Shown here one piece after another: positions 31,635-40,455 of a stretch of 46,187 nt of DNA (the stretch's first letter is position 1; the number at the start of each line of letters is the position of its first letter). Source of the stretch: a virus; IMG/VR virus record IMGVR_UViG_3300005578_000003, positions 1 through 46,187 of that record, one strand, 5' to 3'. The notes under the pieces are model-generated. The model saw only the letters and a program-made list of their open reading frames with translations. It made no database searches and was not told the origin of the DNA. A program made the position numbers and the translations under genes.

Positions 31635-31913
31635 GTGCTTTCCGCAGACGATTTTCTAATTCGATTTCCTGAGTTTGCGGAAGCGGATCCTCAGTTGATT
31701 GTGGCTTGTCTGTTAGATGCTACCGAGCGCACAAGTTCGGTGGTTATGAAAGATTTAACAGATCAAGCCATAGGTTTGTTAGCGGCGCATTTGCTTTCTA
31801 TTTCCCCATGGGGACGTAAAAATCGGAAAGAGGGCGCCCCTCAAAAAACCACATACGAAGAAGAACTTTATTGGATCCAACGCATGCGTGGGCATGGGTG
31901 GGGATCGCTGTGA
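31635..31913 (+). CDS. Head-tail connector adaptor (DUF4054-like)
   Basis: 92 residues from GTG 31635. S-A-D-D-F-L-I-R-F-P-E-F at the start and L-A-A-H-L-L in the middle match DUF4054, an all-helical neck adaptor that docks below the portal. It overlaps the next gene by 4 bases (GTGA). Confidence 0.85.
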   Translation: MLSADDFLIRFPEFAEADPQLIVACLLDATERTSSVVMKDLTDQAIGLLAAHLLSISPWGRKNRKEGAPQKTTYEEELYWIQRMRGHGWGSL

Positions 31914-32566
31914 CAAATAGAATTGAGATCAAAGACAAGGGCTTTAATCGTTTAATGAAAACGATTAAGCGAACGCAACCTGCAGTTCAGGTTGGTGTCT
32001 TTGGAATGCATGCTGCGAGTGCTCATTCTAAAAGCAAAGGCGTTACGCAAGGCCAGTTAGCAGATTGGTTTGAGACCGGGACACGTGATCACTATTCGGC
32101 TCCGAAACAAAAAACTCAATCGCGTTCAACAGAAAAATCTGTCAAAAAATCTGTTAAAAAGCAAAGCCTTTTTGGACGAATAAAAAAAGGCGTTCGTAAA
32201 GTCGGACACGATTTGAAAAAAGCTGCGCTCGCAAAGCCTGAAACTCCAAAGGTTAAACAGGGCATGCCGGCACGTAAATGGCTAAGCGGATACGTGGACA
32301 AGAATCGCGTGCGGATTCAAAAGATGCTCCGAGTAGGCGCGGAAGCGATCATTAAGGGTACGGAGACTCCTGAAAGTTTTTTCCAAAAGCTCGGCTTACA
32401 AGCGGTTGGAGAAATCCAGAAACGAATTTCAGACGGGATCGCTCCGCCTAATGCCCTGTTAACGATCGCACAGAAAAAGAGTTCGAAGCCGCTTATCGAT
32501 ACGGGACAATGGCGCGGTAACATCGCAAGCGCAGTTATTCTCAGAGGTAAAGGCGTTACCAAATGA
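31910..32566 (+). CDS. Neck/head-closure protein, HK97 gp10-like
   Basis: 218 residues; GTG at 31910 is chosen for its GGGGAT site and GTGA overlap; a TTG at 31871 is possible but has no site. The C-terminal L-I-D-T-G-Q-W-R-G-N-I-A-S-A-V and the M-P-A-R-K-W-L block are typical of gp10-like neck or tail-completion proteins. A Lys/Ser-rich insertion (about 65-105) is unusual for the family and looks disordered. Confidence 0.75.
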   Translation: MTNRIEIKDKGFNRLMKTIKRTQPAVQVGVFGMHAASAHSKSKGVTQGQLADWFETGTRDHYSAPKQKTQSRSTEKSVKKSVKKQSLFGRIKKGVRKVGHDLKKAALAKPETPKVKQGMPARKWLSGYVDKNRVRIQKMLRVGAEAIIKGTETPESFFQKLGLQAVGEIQKRISDGIAPPNALLTIAQKKSSKPLIDTGQWRGNIASAVILRGKGVTK

Positions 32567-33114
32567 GCTTGCGCTTGCTCTTTACAGGACTCAAGACGCT
32601 TGTTAACGAGCTTGCCGAGCTTGAGCCTGCATTGAGTACGCCCGGAACTGAAACCGTAACCACAGGCAAAGACCAGTCGCAACCGTATCCACCTAAATCA
32701 AGCATCGTCTTAGGTGTTCGATTCCTTCGCAGTCACGCAACAATGACAGACGAGCTTACTCGAGATTATGACGACACAGTGCACTTGATTCGGCAGACGG
32801 TTGAAGGCAAACGCGAAGTTACAATTGAGATCAGCGGTACCAGTGAATATGCGGAAGATGACGCGTTGCTTTTCCCTATTCTTGAAAATGTTCGAACGCG
32901 TTTAGGGATCCCCCGCAACCGCGCGCGCTTGCGCGTATTCGGTGCGGCGATCGCAACTGTAGACGATATTGTGGACGCGTCGTTTAGAGCTCCGGACGGA
33001 AGTATTATACAAGCAGCGTCATTTACGATGCTCTGTAATATGAACGTTTCGTACGAAGATCTCTCCGAACAGACTATTGAAAGTGTAGAAACCGAAGGAA
33101 CTTTTGACGCATGA
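32563..33114 (+). CDS. Neck/tail-terminator protein (LIC_12616-like)
   Basis: 183 residues, ATGA-coupled to the gp10-like gene. F-T-G-L-K-T-L-V-N, the repeated acidic patch, and the C-terminal Y-E-D-L-S-E-Q-T-I fit the small neck proteins that follow gp10-like genes in contractile-tail phages. The position before the sheath supports tail termination or head-tail joining. Confidence 0.7.
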   Translation: MSLRLLFTGLKTLVNELAELEPALSTPGTETVTTGKDQSQPYPPKSSIVLGVRFLRSHATMTDELTRDYDDTVHLIRQTVEGKREVTIEISGTSEYAEDDALLFPILENVRTRLGIPRNRARLRVFGAAIATVDDIVDASFRAPDGSIIQAASFTMLCNMNVSYEDLSEQTIESVETEGTFDA

Positions 33115-33127
33115 GAGGTTGTATTCC

Positions 33128-34450
33128 ATGGCATTAAATGACGTCGCAATTATAAACATTTCCGCAACGTCTACAACGCTCACGCAAAAGGGCTTTGGGA
33201 CAATATTGATCGCGAGTTATCACACGTTGTGGACAGATAAACTTGTTCACTCGTATACAGACGCAGATCAATGGATCACTGAAGGCGGCCACACTTACGA
33301 CCCTACGTACAAAAAATTAGCGGCTGCGTTCGGTCAAAAAATCCGACCTGAAAAGGTTTTAGTCGGAAGGCTCACTGCGCCTTATACGCAGGTGCAATGG
33401 CTCACGATTAACGGGACAGTAGCCGAAGAAAACAAATTCGAATTTGTTGTGTATGCAGGGACACAATCCGTTACCGTTTCCGTAACTGCAGACGCAGATG
33501 ACGCCGCAGAAGATATTGCTGGCAAGCTTGTAACGGCGATTGGTTCAGGTATTACCGGGCTTACTGCGGCCGCAGACGCAACAAAGGTCACGTTAACCAG
33601 CGTCCCTGGTAAAATCGTTTACATAAAATATTGGACGTCTAATCTCAGATACGAAGATAAGACGCCGGATTTTGGGATCGCAGATCAACTCGCAGCGATC
33701 AATCTAGAAAATAACGATTGGTACCAATTGGTAACGGATATCAATTCGAAGGCGACAACAATCGCAGCCAGCGATTGGCTCGAAACTCAAACGAAATTAT
33801 ACGCAGCACAGACCGCAGATTGGCAAGCGTTACTCAATGCGGACAACACAAATGTAATGTGGGTTTTGAAAAACCAAACCCAAGGCCGCACGTATTTTGC
33901 TCCGAACCGAACGACAGACACGGGAGATATGGCAGACGCCGCAATGGCCGCGCGTATCGCAGTTTGGGCTCCCGGCTCGTATACATTAATGGGCAAAGAT
34001 TTCGCGGGGATTTCGGTTGATCCGCTTACGCCTACACAAGTTGATTTCTTACGAGCGCAAAACGGAAACGTTTACATTACGACGTCAAACGTAAATCATT
34101 TGTTGGACGGTAGAGTCGTTGGCGGGGAATGGATCGACGTTGTTATTTTTATCGACTGGCTTCGCATCCGTATGCAAGAAGATTTCTTGTTGTTGTTTAC
34201 AACAAATCCGAAAGTCGGATTTACAGACGTAGGCGGCGTGCAAATCGAAGGCGTTATACGTCAACGTTTACAACTTGGCGCAGACGCAGGTGGTATCGAT
34301 CCTAAGCCAGGATGGGAAGTTACCGTCCCCAAAGTTGCAACGATTGCACCTGCAGACAAAGCCGCACGTAAATTTCGAGTCGCTAAATTCAAAGCTTCGC
34401 TAACTGGTGCGATACATCTAGCCGAAGTAACAGGAACTCTAGTCGTATAA
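33128..34450 (+). CDS. Tail sheath protein (DUF3383-like)
   Basis: 440 residues from ATG 33128 (GAGG eight bases before). The layout L-N-D-V-A-I-I-N-I-S-A at the start, a variable middle, and a C-terminal handshake domain (GAIHLAEVTGTLVV) with I-E-G-V-I-R-Q-R-L follow DUF3383 sheaths. It makes the contractile outer tube and so marks this phage as a myovirus. Confidence 0.9.
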   Translation: MALNDVAIINISATSTTLTQKGFGTILIASYHTLWTDKLVHSYTDADQWITEGGHTYDPTYKKLAAAFGQKIRPEKVLVGRLTAPYTQVQWLTINGTVAEENKFEFVVYAGTQSVTVSVTADADDAAEDIAGKLVTAIGSGITGLTAAADATKVTLTSVPGKIVYIKYWTSNLRYEDKTPDFGIADQLAAINLENNDWYQLVTDINSKATTIAASDWLETQTKLYAAQTADWQALLNADNTNVMWVLKNQTQGRTYFAPNRTTDTGDMADAAMAARIAVWAPGSYTLMGKDFAGISVDPLTPTQVDFLRAQNGNVYITTSNVNHLLDGRVVGGEWIDVVIFIDWLRIRMQEDFLLLFTTNPKVGFTDVGGVQIEGVIRQRLQLGADAGGIDPKPGWEVTVPKVATIAPADKAARKFRVAKFKASLTGAIHLAEVTGTLVV

Positions 34451-34465
34451 AGGAGCTAAATCCTA

Positions 34466-34906
34466 ATGGCAAATCAAACATTTTTTTACGACCCGAGTCA
34501 AATCGTTCTCCTTGTTGCGACGATCCCAATTAGCGGATTTCAAGACGGTGAAATGCTCGCAATCGCTTATGAAGCCAATCTTTATGAGGCTTACGTAGGC
34601 GCGGACGGAGACACAACCCGCGCGCGCATTCTTAACTCAAATGCAAAAATGACGATCAAGCTTGCACAATCGTCACGCTCAAACGACCTCTTTTCTGCGT
34701 TGATCAATACAGGCGGGTTATTGTCCGGCGCCGCTGACGTAGTCCCTATCCTTGTTAAAGATTTGCAAGGGACGACGCTTTTTGTTTCTGCGAAAGCGTG
34801 GATAGAGAAGATCCCAGACACAGGTTTTGATAAAACGATCAAAGCAATTGAGTGGCCGTTTTATTGTTCTTCCGTCGCTCACTTTATTGGCGGTAGCATT
34901 ACGTAG
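34466..34906 (+). CDS. Tail tube protein (DUF3277-like)
   Basis: 146 residues, preceded by AGGAG. Y-D-P-S-Q-I-V-L-L-V, G-F-Q-D-G-E-M-L-A-I and the final W-P-F-Y-C match DUF3277 tube proteins, which build the inner hexameric tube beneath the sheath. Sheath then tube is the usual order. Confidence 0.88.
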   Translation: MANQTFFYDPSQIVLLVATIPISGFQDGEMLAIAYEANLYEAYVGADGDTTRARILNSNAKMTIKLAQSSRSNDLFSALINTGGLLSGAADVVPILVKDLQGTTLFVSAKAWIEKIPDTGFDKTIKAIEWPFYCSSVAHFIGGSIT

Positions 34907-34926
34907 CGAGAAAATAGGTAAGGACT

Positions 34927-35448
34927 ATGAAAGAAGAAATCGTAGAGATCGGGGGATTTTCATATAAAATTCGACAGCTCCCAGTTGAAGAAGGTCTCCC
35001 TCTTTTCAATCGTGCGGCTTCTATTGTAACTCAGTTGCAAGGCGAGATTACAAAGAAATCTGAATTTGCAAAACAGATTTCCGAGCTACTCGAGAAGGAA
35101 CCGGAAGGCGTTGCAAGGGATACGCGCGTTGCCATAGGCCTCATGGGAGAGATGTTTATCTCTGTCGTTTCGCGTCCCGATTTTAGTGATCACATTCTTG
35201 CATTTGTAAAAGGTTTCCGTCCTGCTTCTGCGTGGTTAAAAAGCGCGCAACAAGAAATTGAATTGTCTGGTTTCGATTTCAATTTGCATTTTGCGGGTCG
35301 CTATCGTGACGTTTACAAATGGGTTTTTCATTGCATGCGCGTGAATTTTGGAGACGATTTTTTAGCCCTTTTCGAATCGTCAAAAGACGCAAGCCCCGAG
35401 TCAAAGGGGAAACCGTCACAATCGAGATCCCCGATAGCGCAGGCGTGA
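34927..35448 (+). CDS. Tail assembly chaperone, short form
   Basis: 173 residues, good AAGGA start. I-G-G-F-S-Y-K-I-R-Q-L at the start is typical of myovirus tail chaperones that sit between tube and tape-measure genes. Helical middle, then a polar tail that lies past the frameshift site. It coats the tape measure during assembly. A -1 shift at 35358 gives the long form. Confidence 0.85.
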   Translation: MKEEIVEIGGFSYKIRQLPVEEGLPLFNRAASIVTQLQGEITKKSEFAKQISELLEKEPEGVARDTRVAIGLMGEMFISVVSRPDFSDHILAFVKGFRPASAWLKSAQQEIELSGFDFNLHFAGRYRDVYKWVFHCMRVNFGDDFLALFESSKDASPESKGKPSQSRSPIAQA

Positions 35449-35609
35449 ATTGGCCCGTCTGGCGGATCGTCATGTCGCAACGCTTTAACGCCACGTATAC
35501 TGAGGTCTTAACGCACTGGTCTGTACGCGACGTCCGCGCGGCTTTGGAATTGATTGAAGTACACGAGGAAGCGGAAGCCAAAATGCAGCTTAACGCTCGG
35601 AGAGGCTAG
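34927..35609 (+). CDS. Tail assembly chaperone, -1 frameshifted long form
   Basis: Residues 1-146 in the normal frame, then 81 more in the -1 frame after slippage at T-TTT-TTA, giving 227 residues that end at 35609. The extension starts S-P-F-R-I-V-K-R-R and includes W-P-V-W-R-I-V and H-W-S-V-R-D-V-R-A-A-L-E-L, like the second tail chaperone of other phages. The -1 frame has no own convincing start. This arrangement parallels lambda G/GT. Confidence 0.8.
35358..35364 (+). promoter_or_regulatory. Slippery heptamer T-TTT-TTA for -1 frameshifting
   Basis: Codons GAT-TTT-TTA in the chaperone frame give the canonical X-XXY-YYZ slip site 84 bases before the zero-frame stop. Any downstream stimulating structure was not modelled. 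Confidence 0.8.
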
Positions 35610-35612
35610 CAA

Positions 35613-37292
35613 ATGGCACTACGCGAAGTTCTTGCCTATTTCGGTTTTAAGTTTGATCACACAGAGGCAAACAAGGCCGAGAAAAAAGTCCACGGGCTAG
35701 AAGAGCAGTTTGGCCATTTTAAGCATGCGTTAGAAGGCGCGGCGTTTACATTTGTTGGCAAAAAGACGATCGAGACGTTAGTTGAATGGGCGAAGCATGT
35801 AGCCGAGTCTCGTAACCAGCTCGTTAATATGTCCGAACGTTTGGGCATGTCTGCACAGCAATTGCAAGTTTGGCAATATGCCGCGCACATGGCCGACGTC
35901 TCCGTTGACGAGCTTTATACAAGTTTAGGTCAACTTGGCCGAACGTTACCAGACGCAGCGAGAGGGGAAGGCGAGCTTGGTAAACTTTTTCAACAGATGG
36001 GAGTGTCCGCAAAAGACGGGCATGGCGGAGTAAAACAACTCGGAGACATTTTACCGGAGATCTTTGAGAACTTCCAAAAAATACCGGAAGGTCCGTTGCG
36101 TTCGGAAGCCGCTTTCAAAATCTTTGGAAGAGCTGGTAAAGCAATGCTTCCGTTTTTAAACGAAGGTACGGAAGGACTTAAGAAGATGACATCCGAGTTT
36201 GGAGAACTCGGAATCGTAATTACTAAAGAAGCAATCGAGGCTGCTAAAAAGTACGAAGAATCTTCAAAGAAACTTGATTTGGTTATAACAAGTTTAAAAA
36301 CCAAACTTGTTGAATGGCTTATCCCTGCACTCACTTGGCTCAATGAAAAATTAACTAAAGTGAGTCGAAAGTTTTTGGAGTGGAATAAGGAAACGCACTT
36401 TCTGGAGACGACCGGTAAGATTCTCATGGCAATGGGAGTAGGCGGGTTGCTCGCAGGCCTAACGAAACTTTTGCCCTTGCTCGGTAGATTAATGTTCATG
36501 GTGTTCCGTGTCGCGTTACCATGGGCACTTCTTTATCTTTTGGTAGACGATTTTTGGGGGCTTTTTACTGGTAAGGATTCGCTTGTCGGAGGGATTTTAG
36601 ACGGTCTATTCGGAGAGGATGCGTCTAAGAAATTTGTAAAGTTTTGGCAAGACGTTGGAAACGAAGCGAAAGGGTTTTTCAACGATCTGTTTACAAATAC
36701 TGGCAAATGGAAAGACGACATGGGGATTCTCTTAAAAGGGATTTTCACAGGTGATGTCTTTCGTTTTATTAAAGAGTCGTGGGGACCGTTTGGAACGGAG
36801 CTCGGAGTCGCTTTATGGACTGCCGTTTTTTGGCCGTTCCATCGCATGGAATGGTTTAAGAAAATTATCAAAGAAGTTCGCGAAGGTCCTTCCGCAAACA
36901 ATGCGTTAGAAGGACAGCGCGAAGCTGCAAAGCCGTTTGTAAAAGCGCCTGAGTCTACGATGTCCGAAGATCCCTACAATGCTTTTCCGAACCAACTCGA
37001 GTCCGATATAAATGGTTCGCGGCAAGTGGCTTTGCCGCCGTCTGCGTTTCGCGGCGCAGGTCAAGGATCAGGAGGCGCAAGTGGTGGCGTGTCTCAACAA
37101 GTCAATTTCGGCAGTACAGAAATCAATCTGAATTTGCCTTCAGGTTCCACCAAAAATACAGCAGACGCGGCCGCACGCGCGTTAGCAGAAGAGCAGGAGC
37201 GACAGCGTCGACAAGCTCTGAAAGCGCTTGAGTCGCAATCCTCGCAAGGCTTTGGCAATATGAGCGGAGCGGGAGGGGCTAGCGGCCGATGA
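35613..37292 (+). CDS. Tape measure protein
   Basis: 559 residues, helical. The N-terminal 100 residues (KFDHTEANKAEKKVHGLEEQFGHF) are heptad-like. Two hydrophobic stretches near 265-315 (ILMAMGVGGLLAGLTKLLPLLG; VALPWALLYLLV) are probable membrane or channel segments. The end is Gly/Ser/Gln-rich with a charged helix. It sets tail length; at about 1.5 Angstrom per residue (a rule from other phages) the tail would be about 80-85 nm. The gene follows the frameshifted chaperone by 3 bases, as expected. Confidence 0.88.
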   Translation: MALREVLAYFGFKFDHTEANKAEKKVHGLEEQFGHFKHALEGAAFTFVGKKTIETLVEWAKHVAESRNQLVNMSERLGMSAQQLQVWQYAAHMADVSVDELYTSLGQLGRTLPDAARGEGELGKLFQQMGVSAKDGHGGVKQLGDILPEIFENFQKIPEGPLRSEAAFKIFGRAGKAMLPFLNEGTEGLKKMTSEFGELGIVITKEAIEAAKKYEESSKKLDLVITSLKTKLVEWLIPALTWLNEKLTKVSRKFLEWNKETHFLETTGKILMAMGVGGLLAGLTKLLPLLGRLMFMVFRVALPWALLYLLVDDFWGLFTGKDSLVGGILDGLFGEDASKKFVKFWQDVGNEAKGFFNDLFTNTGKWKDDMGILLKGIFTGDVFRFIKESWGPFGTELGVALWTAVFWPFHRMEWFKKIIKEVREGPSANNALEGQREAAKPFVKAPESTMSEDPYNAFPNQLESDINGSRQVALPPSAFRGAGQGSGGASGGVSQQVNFGSTEINLNLPSGSTKNTADAAARALAEEQERQRRQALKALESQSSQGFGNMSGAGGASGR

Positions 37293-38110
37293 CAAAGTAC
37301 ATCGGAGAAAAACCTAAGGACACGTTGTCTTATCTAACGTGGTTTGATCGCAGTGGCGCTTTGCAATTGTTGCGACCCGATTTGCTTCTCATGGAAGAGG
37401 CAAGTTCAAGCGCTTCAGTGACGTCGCACCCAGTCGAAGAAGGTGGGAATATATCTGATCACTATCGATTAGAAGAAAAGACATTAACAGTCAGTTTGCT
37501 TTTCTCTAATTCTCCTGTACGCGGGGATTTGTCGCCGTCTGCTAAAGGAGCGTTTACAGATATTATTTTGCAATATCAACCTGAACCTGAAAAGCGTTTT
37601 CCATTTTCGCCCGGAGGAATAACGCGCACGGTTTTAGGCGGCGTTGAAAGCTTGTTAGGTCTTGCAAAAACGTTACCGGAAACGATCTCAGCTTTTGGTT
37701 TTGACGAGGTACCGAATCGTATCGGAGAAGCGGTTAACGTACTTACACGATTGCAGGAAGAAGGTATTCTTATCTACGTGTCTACATCTGTTGCTCTCTA
37801 CGATAACATGGCTTTAGAGCATATTAGTTATCAACGCAGTAACGCGCCTCCCAGTGACAGTATTACAATTTCGTTATCGCTTAAGCACGTGTCATTTGTT
37901 GAGAGTAAAGAAGCGGACACGTTACCCGTAGAACCCCGTGGGACGCTTGGAACAAAAACCGGAGGCAGTAACACTAAAAAGAAAACGGAAGAAGAAGTAA
38001 CGGAAAAACCCGATACTCGAACACTTGCACAGGCTCTCGCAAATGGTGCAGGAACTTCGGGTAAAGGGATAGGGTCCGCGATTAAAAATATTTTTACCCC
38101 TTTGCCCTAA
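37289..38110 (+). CDS. Dit-like tail/baseplate hub protein
   Basis: 273 residues, ATGA-overlapping the tape measure. V-T-S-H-P-V-E-E-G-G-N-I-S-D-H-Y and the next L-T-V-S-L-L-F are hallmarks of Dit-like (LysM-free) proteins following tape measures in contractile-tail phages. The last 60 residues are low-complexity, Lys/Thr/Gly-rich. It joins tube and baseplate. Confidence 0.82.
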   Translation: MTKYIGEKPKDTLSYLTWFDRSGALQLLRPDLLLMEEASSSASVTSHPVEEGGNISDHYRLEEKTLTVSLLFSNSPVRGDLSPSAKGAFTDIILQYQPEPEKRFPFSPGGITRTVLGGVESLLGLAKTLPETISAFGFDEVPNRIGEAVNVLTRLQEEGILIYVSTSVALYDNMALEHISYQRSNAPPSDSITISLSLKHVSFVESKEADTLPVEPRGTLGTKTGGSNTKKKTEEEVTEKPDTRTLAQALANGAGTSGKGIGSAIKNIFTPLP

Positions 38111-38116
38111 AAGACC

Positions 38117-38488
38117 ATGGCAATTTCTGAAAGCGGTTTTGTAGGCGACATCCTTCCGGTGCTAGAAAACGCGCCATTTTTTGAAAACCGCGTCTCGCTT
38201 GATGGTTCTGATTATCGTCTTTATTTTGCTTGGAATGATCGCGCTAACGCCTGGTTTATGAGCCTTCGCGATTTAGACGGCGAAGAAATTATAAGCTCGA
38301 TCAAGATCGTTTGTAATGTCTTGTTATTACGCAAACACCAATGGGATCCGCGCGTACCCCCGGGACAAATCGTTTGCGTAGATCCAACCCGCAAAATTGA
38401 CGCTCCACACTTTTTAGATTTGAACACACGTGTCTATCTCACCTATTGGGACGTGGCAACAATTAGAGAGCTTCTCTCAGGTGCCTAA
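38117..38488 (+). CDS. Baseplate plug-domain protein (Pam3 gp18-like)
   Basis: 123 residues. V-S-L-D-G-S-D-Y-R-L-Y-F-A-W-N, then W-F-M-S-L-R-D-L-D-G-E-E-I and P-P-G-Q-I-V-C-V-D fit the small beta-barrel plug proteins of simple myovirus baseplates such as Pam3. Its end overlaps the next gene by 8 bases. Confidence 0.78.
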   Translation: MAISESGFVGDILPVLENAPFFENRVSLDGSDYRLYFAWNDRANAWFMSLRDLDGEEIISSIKIVCNVLLLRKHQWDPRVPPGQIVCVDPTRKIDAPHFLDLNTRVYLTYWDVATIRELLSGA

Positions 38489-39377
38489 TCTTTTTGGCCG
38501 CACTTATGAACTCGAAATTGGCAAGCGCCGATTTACAAAGCAGCGCACGTATTTCGAAGTTGAAAAAAGTATTAAGCCAGATCCAAATACTGCTGAGATC
38601 AAGATCTATAACTTGAATGAGACGGAACGGAACGAGCTTTCCAAAGGCTTCGAAGAACAATTAAAAAACAAGACCGCAAATGTAGGCACGCTCGTAAGGC
38701 TTTCTGCAGGTTATTTAGAGACGCGGCCAATCCAAATTTTTTACGGTAATCTCATTCACGTGATGCATACGTTTGACGCGCAAGATATCATTACGACGCT
38801 TAGCAGCGGAGACGGGGTAGAGGCCTATCAGAAAGCTCGTATTCATGCGAGCTTCGGTCCCGGGACGCAAGCGAGCTCCGTCTTTCAAGCACTTGTTAAG
38901 GCCCTGAATTTAAAGCCCGGTAACGCACAGCGCGCGCTTGAGAAGTTGGTTAAGGATAAGAGCGCAAGTATGTATCTGCAGGGAACCGTACTTTCTGGCT
39001 CGGTTGCCAGAGAACTTTCGAATCTATGTCGATCGGCGGGACTTGAATGGTCGATCCAAGATTCAACGCTGTTTTTCACTGACATTAAACCGTTGCAAGC
39101 TGCAACCGCAACGGTGTTGACCTCTCGTAACGGCCTTGTCGGAAGCCCGTCAATTTCAAATAAGGGGATTGTTTCAGGACGTTGCTTCATTCTTCCGGGG
39201 CTAATCCCGGGTCTGCAAATCCAATTGAAGGCACGGTTCGTTCAAGGGTTATTCCAGCTCGCTAAGGTCAAATATACAGGCGACACGCATGATACGGCTT
39301 GGTATTGTGATTTTGAAGCTGTGCAAGTTGGAACAAGTCCTGAAATTGTGGAAGAAAAGCGAAAGCGCAAGACATGA
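38481..39377 (+). CDS. Baseplate hub protein (gpD/gp44-like)
   Basis: 298 residues from GTG 38481, which lies in the overlap with the plug gene; an upstream GTG at 38430 would add 17 residues with no site. I-K-P-D-P-N-T-A-E-I-K-I-Y-N-L-N is typical of the hub family, and later domains (ASFGPGTQASSVFQAL; GLVGSPSISNKG) fit its beta-barrel and lysozyme-less central part. It likely forms the trimeric hub above the spike. Confidence 0.82.
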   Translation: MPNLFGRTYELEIGKRRFTKQRTYFEVEKSIKPDPNTAEIKIYNLNETERNELSKGFEEQLKNKTANVGTLVRLSAGYLETRPIQIFYGNLIHVMHTFDAQDIITTLSSGDGVEAYQKARIHASFGPGTQASSVFQALVKALNLKPGNAQRALEKLVKDKSASMYLQGTVLSGSVARELSNLCRSAGLEWSIQDSTLFFTDIKPLQAATATVLTSRNGLVGSPSISNKGIVSGRCFILPGLIPGLQIQLKARFVQGLFQLAKVKYTGDTHDTAWYCDFEAVQVGTSPEIVEEKRKRKT

Positions 39378-40069
39378 CAATCGCTCCTAGCTTTGTAGAT
39401 TTGATCCGACGTGCGTTAGATTCGCGGCTCGCAGACGTTCATGTAGCGTTACCCGGAGAGGTACAAACATTTGACGCAGATAAACAGGTCTGTGACGTCA
39501 AACCTTTAATCAAATCCTTGGTGCCTACAGGGGACGGTGAATTGTTTCCGGAAGCACTTCCCATCCTTCCCAATATCCCTGTCTCGTATCCCCGCTCTGA
39601 GGATTTTCAATTCTATTTTAAATTGAAAAAGGGAAGCGGCGTTCTTCTCATTTTTTCGGAACGTCCTTTAACCGAATGGTACACAACGGGACTTGAGTCC
39701 GTACCTTTAGACGCGCGCATGCATGGGCTGTATGCCGTTGCTATCCCGGGGCTTTATCCTGCAATGAAGCCGATGGTAACAACGGGACTCGGAGAAGCTC
39801 ACATAGGGCTCACGAACGGGCCTAAGCTTGTCTTTGAAAGCGACGTTATTGAAGTGCGAGGCGTTGGGGGTGCTGCTGAGGATATCGCAATCGCGTCCAA
39901 GGTCATGGCGCAATTTGAAGCGCTTAAGACTGCATTAACAGGAGCCGCGGACGGGGTAGGCTACGGGACCGCGTTGAAAGCTTTACTCGCGGGACCGCCC
40001 GGAGCACCAGTAAGTTTGTGGCCAACGGCCGGCGGGGTAGGCACTTCTAAATTTAAGGTGGAACCGTGA
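39374..40069 (+). CDS. Baseplate spike/central puncture protein (Gp138 N-like)
   Basis: 231 residues, ATGA-coupled. V-H-V-A-L-P-G-E-V-Q-T-F-D and V-S-Y-P-R-S-E-D-F-Q-F-Y-F plus L-I-F-S-E-R-P-L match the OB-fold N-domain of Gp138-type spikes. The C-terminal half (PKLVFESDVIEVRG) is short beta-prism-like, with a helix at the end. It should pierce the cell envelope on contraction. Confidence 0.85.
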   Translation: MTIAPSFVDLIRRALDSRLADVHVALPGEVQTFDADKQVCDVKPLIKSLVPTGDGELFPEALPILPNIPVSYPRSEDFQFYFKLKKGSGVLLIFSERPLTEWYTTGLESVPLDARMHGLYAVAIPGLYPAMKPMVTTGLGEAHIGLTNGPKLVFESDVIEVRGVGGAAEDIAIASKVMAQFEALKTALTGAADGVGYGTALKALLAGPPGAPVSLWPTAGGVGTSKFKVEP

Positions 40070-40455
40070 CCTTCCCGCGCGTAATCAGACTAGATGCGGA
40101 CGGGGACGCGGATACGACCGGCGGCCGTTTACATCTCACGGAAACACTCCGCGAATACGTAGCGCAGACGCTTTCGTGTCGGCTCAAATTCTTGCTCGGA
40201 GAATGGTTCTTAGATGTAAAAAAAGGGACGCCTATGTTTCGTTATATATTGGGCGTCAAAAATCCCGACGTTGAATTTATTAAGAGCGTCTTTGGCAGAG
40301 TTATTCGCGGCACTACGGGCGTTGCGGAAATTGTTCGCCTAGACGTCAAGCTTGATAAACGCACGCGAAAATGTTCAGTCGATTTCGAAGTGATGCTGGT
40401 TAACGGAGAGACATTTAAAAACCAAGGCGATCACGTCAGTTGGGGAGACACTTAA
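40066..40455 (+). CDS. Baseplate wedge protein, gp25/Mu gp46-like
   Basis: 129 residues from GTG 40066. L-T-E-T-L-R-E-Y-V-A-Q, G-E-W-F-L-D and G-T-P-M-F with a late V-D-F-E-V match the T4 gp25/Mu gp46 family that starts sheath assembly. It starts 4 bases inside the spike gene and ends one base before the J-like gene. Confidence 0.85.
   Translation: MTFPRVIRLDADGDADTTGGRLHLTETLREYVAQTLSCRLKFLLGEWFLDVKKGTPMFRYILGVKNPDVEFIKSVFGRVIRGTTGVAEIVRLDVKLDKRTRKCSVDFEVMLVNGETFKNQGDHVSWGDT

Noticed and set aside
35388-35410. Alternative slip site AAG-GGG-AAA in the chaperone gene
   Set aside because: It does not fit X-XXY-YYZ fully in the A site, whereas T-TTT-TTA 30 bases upstream fits exactly.
35990-36499. 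169-codon minus-strand ORF in the tape measure gene
   Set aside because: Antisense shadow; Ser/Pro-rich translation, no start signal, opposite to the operon.
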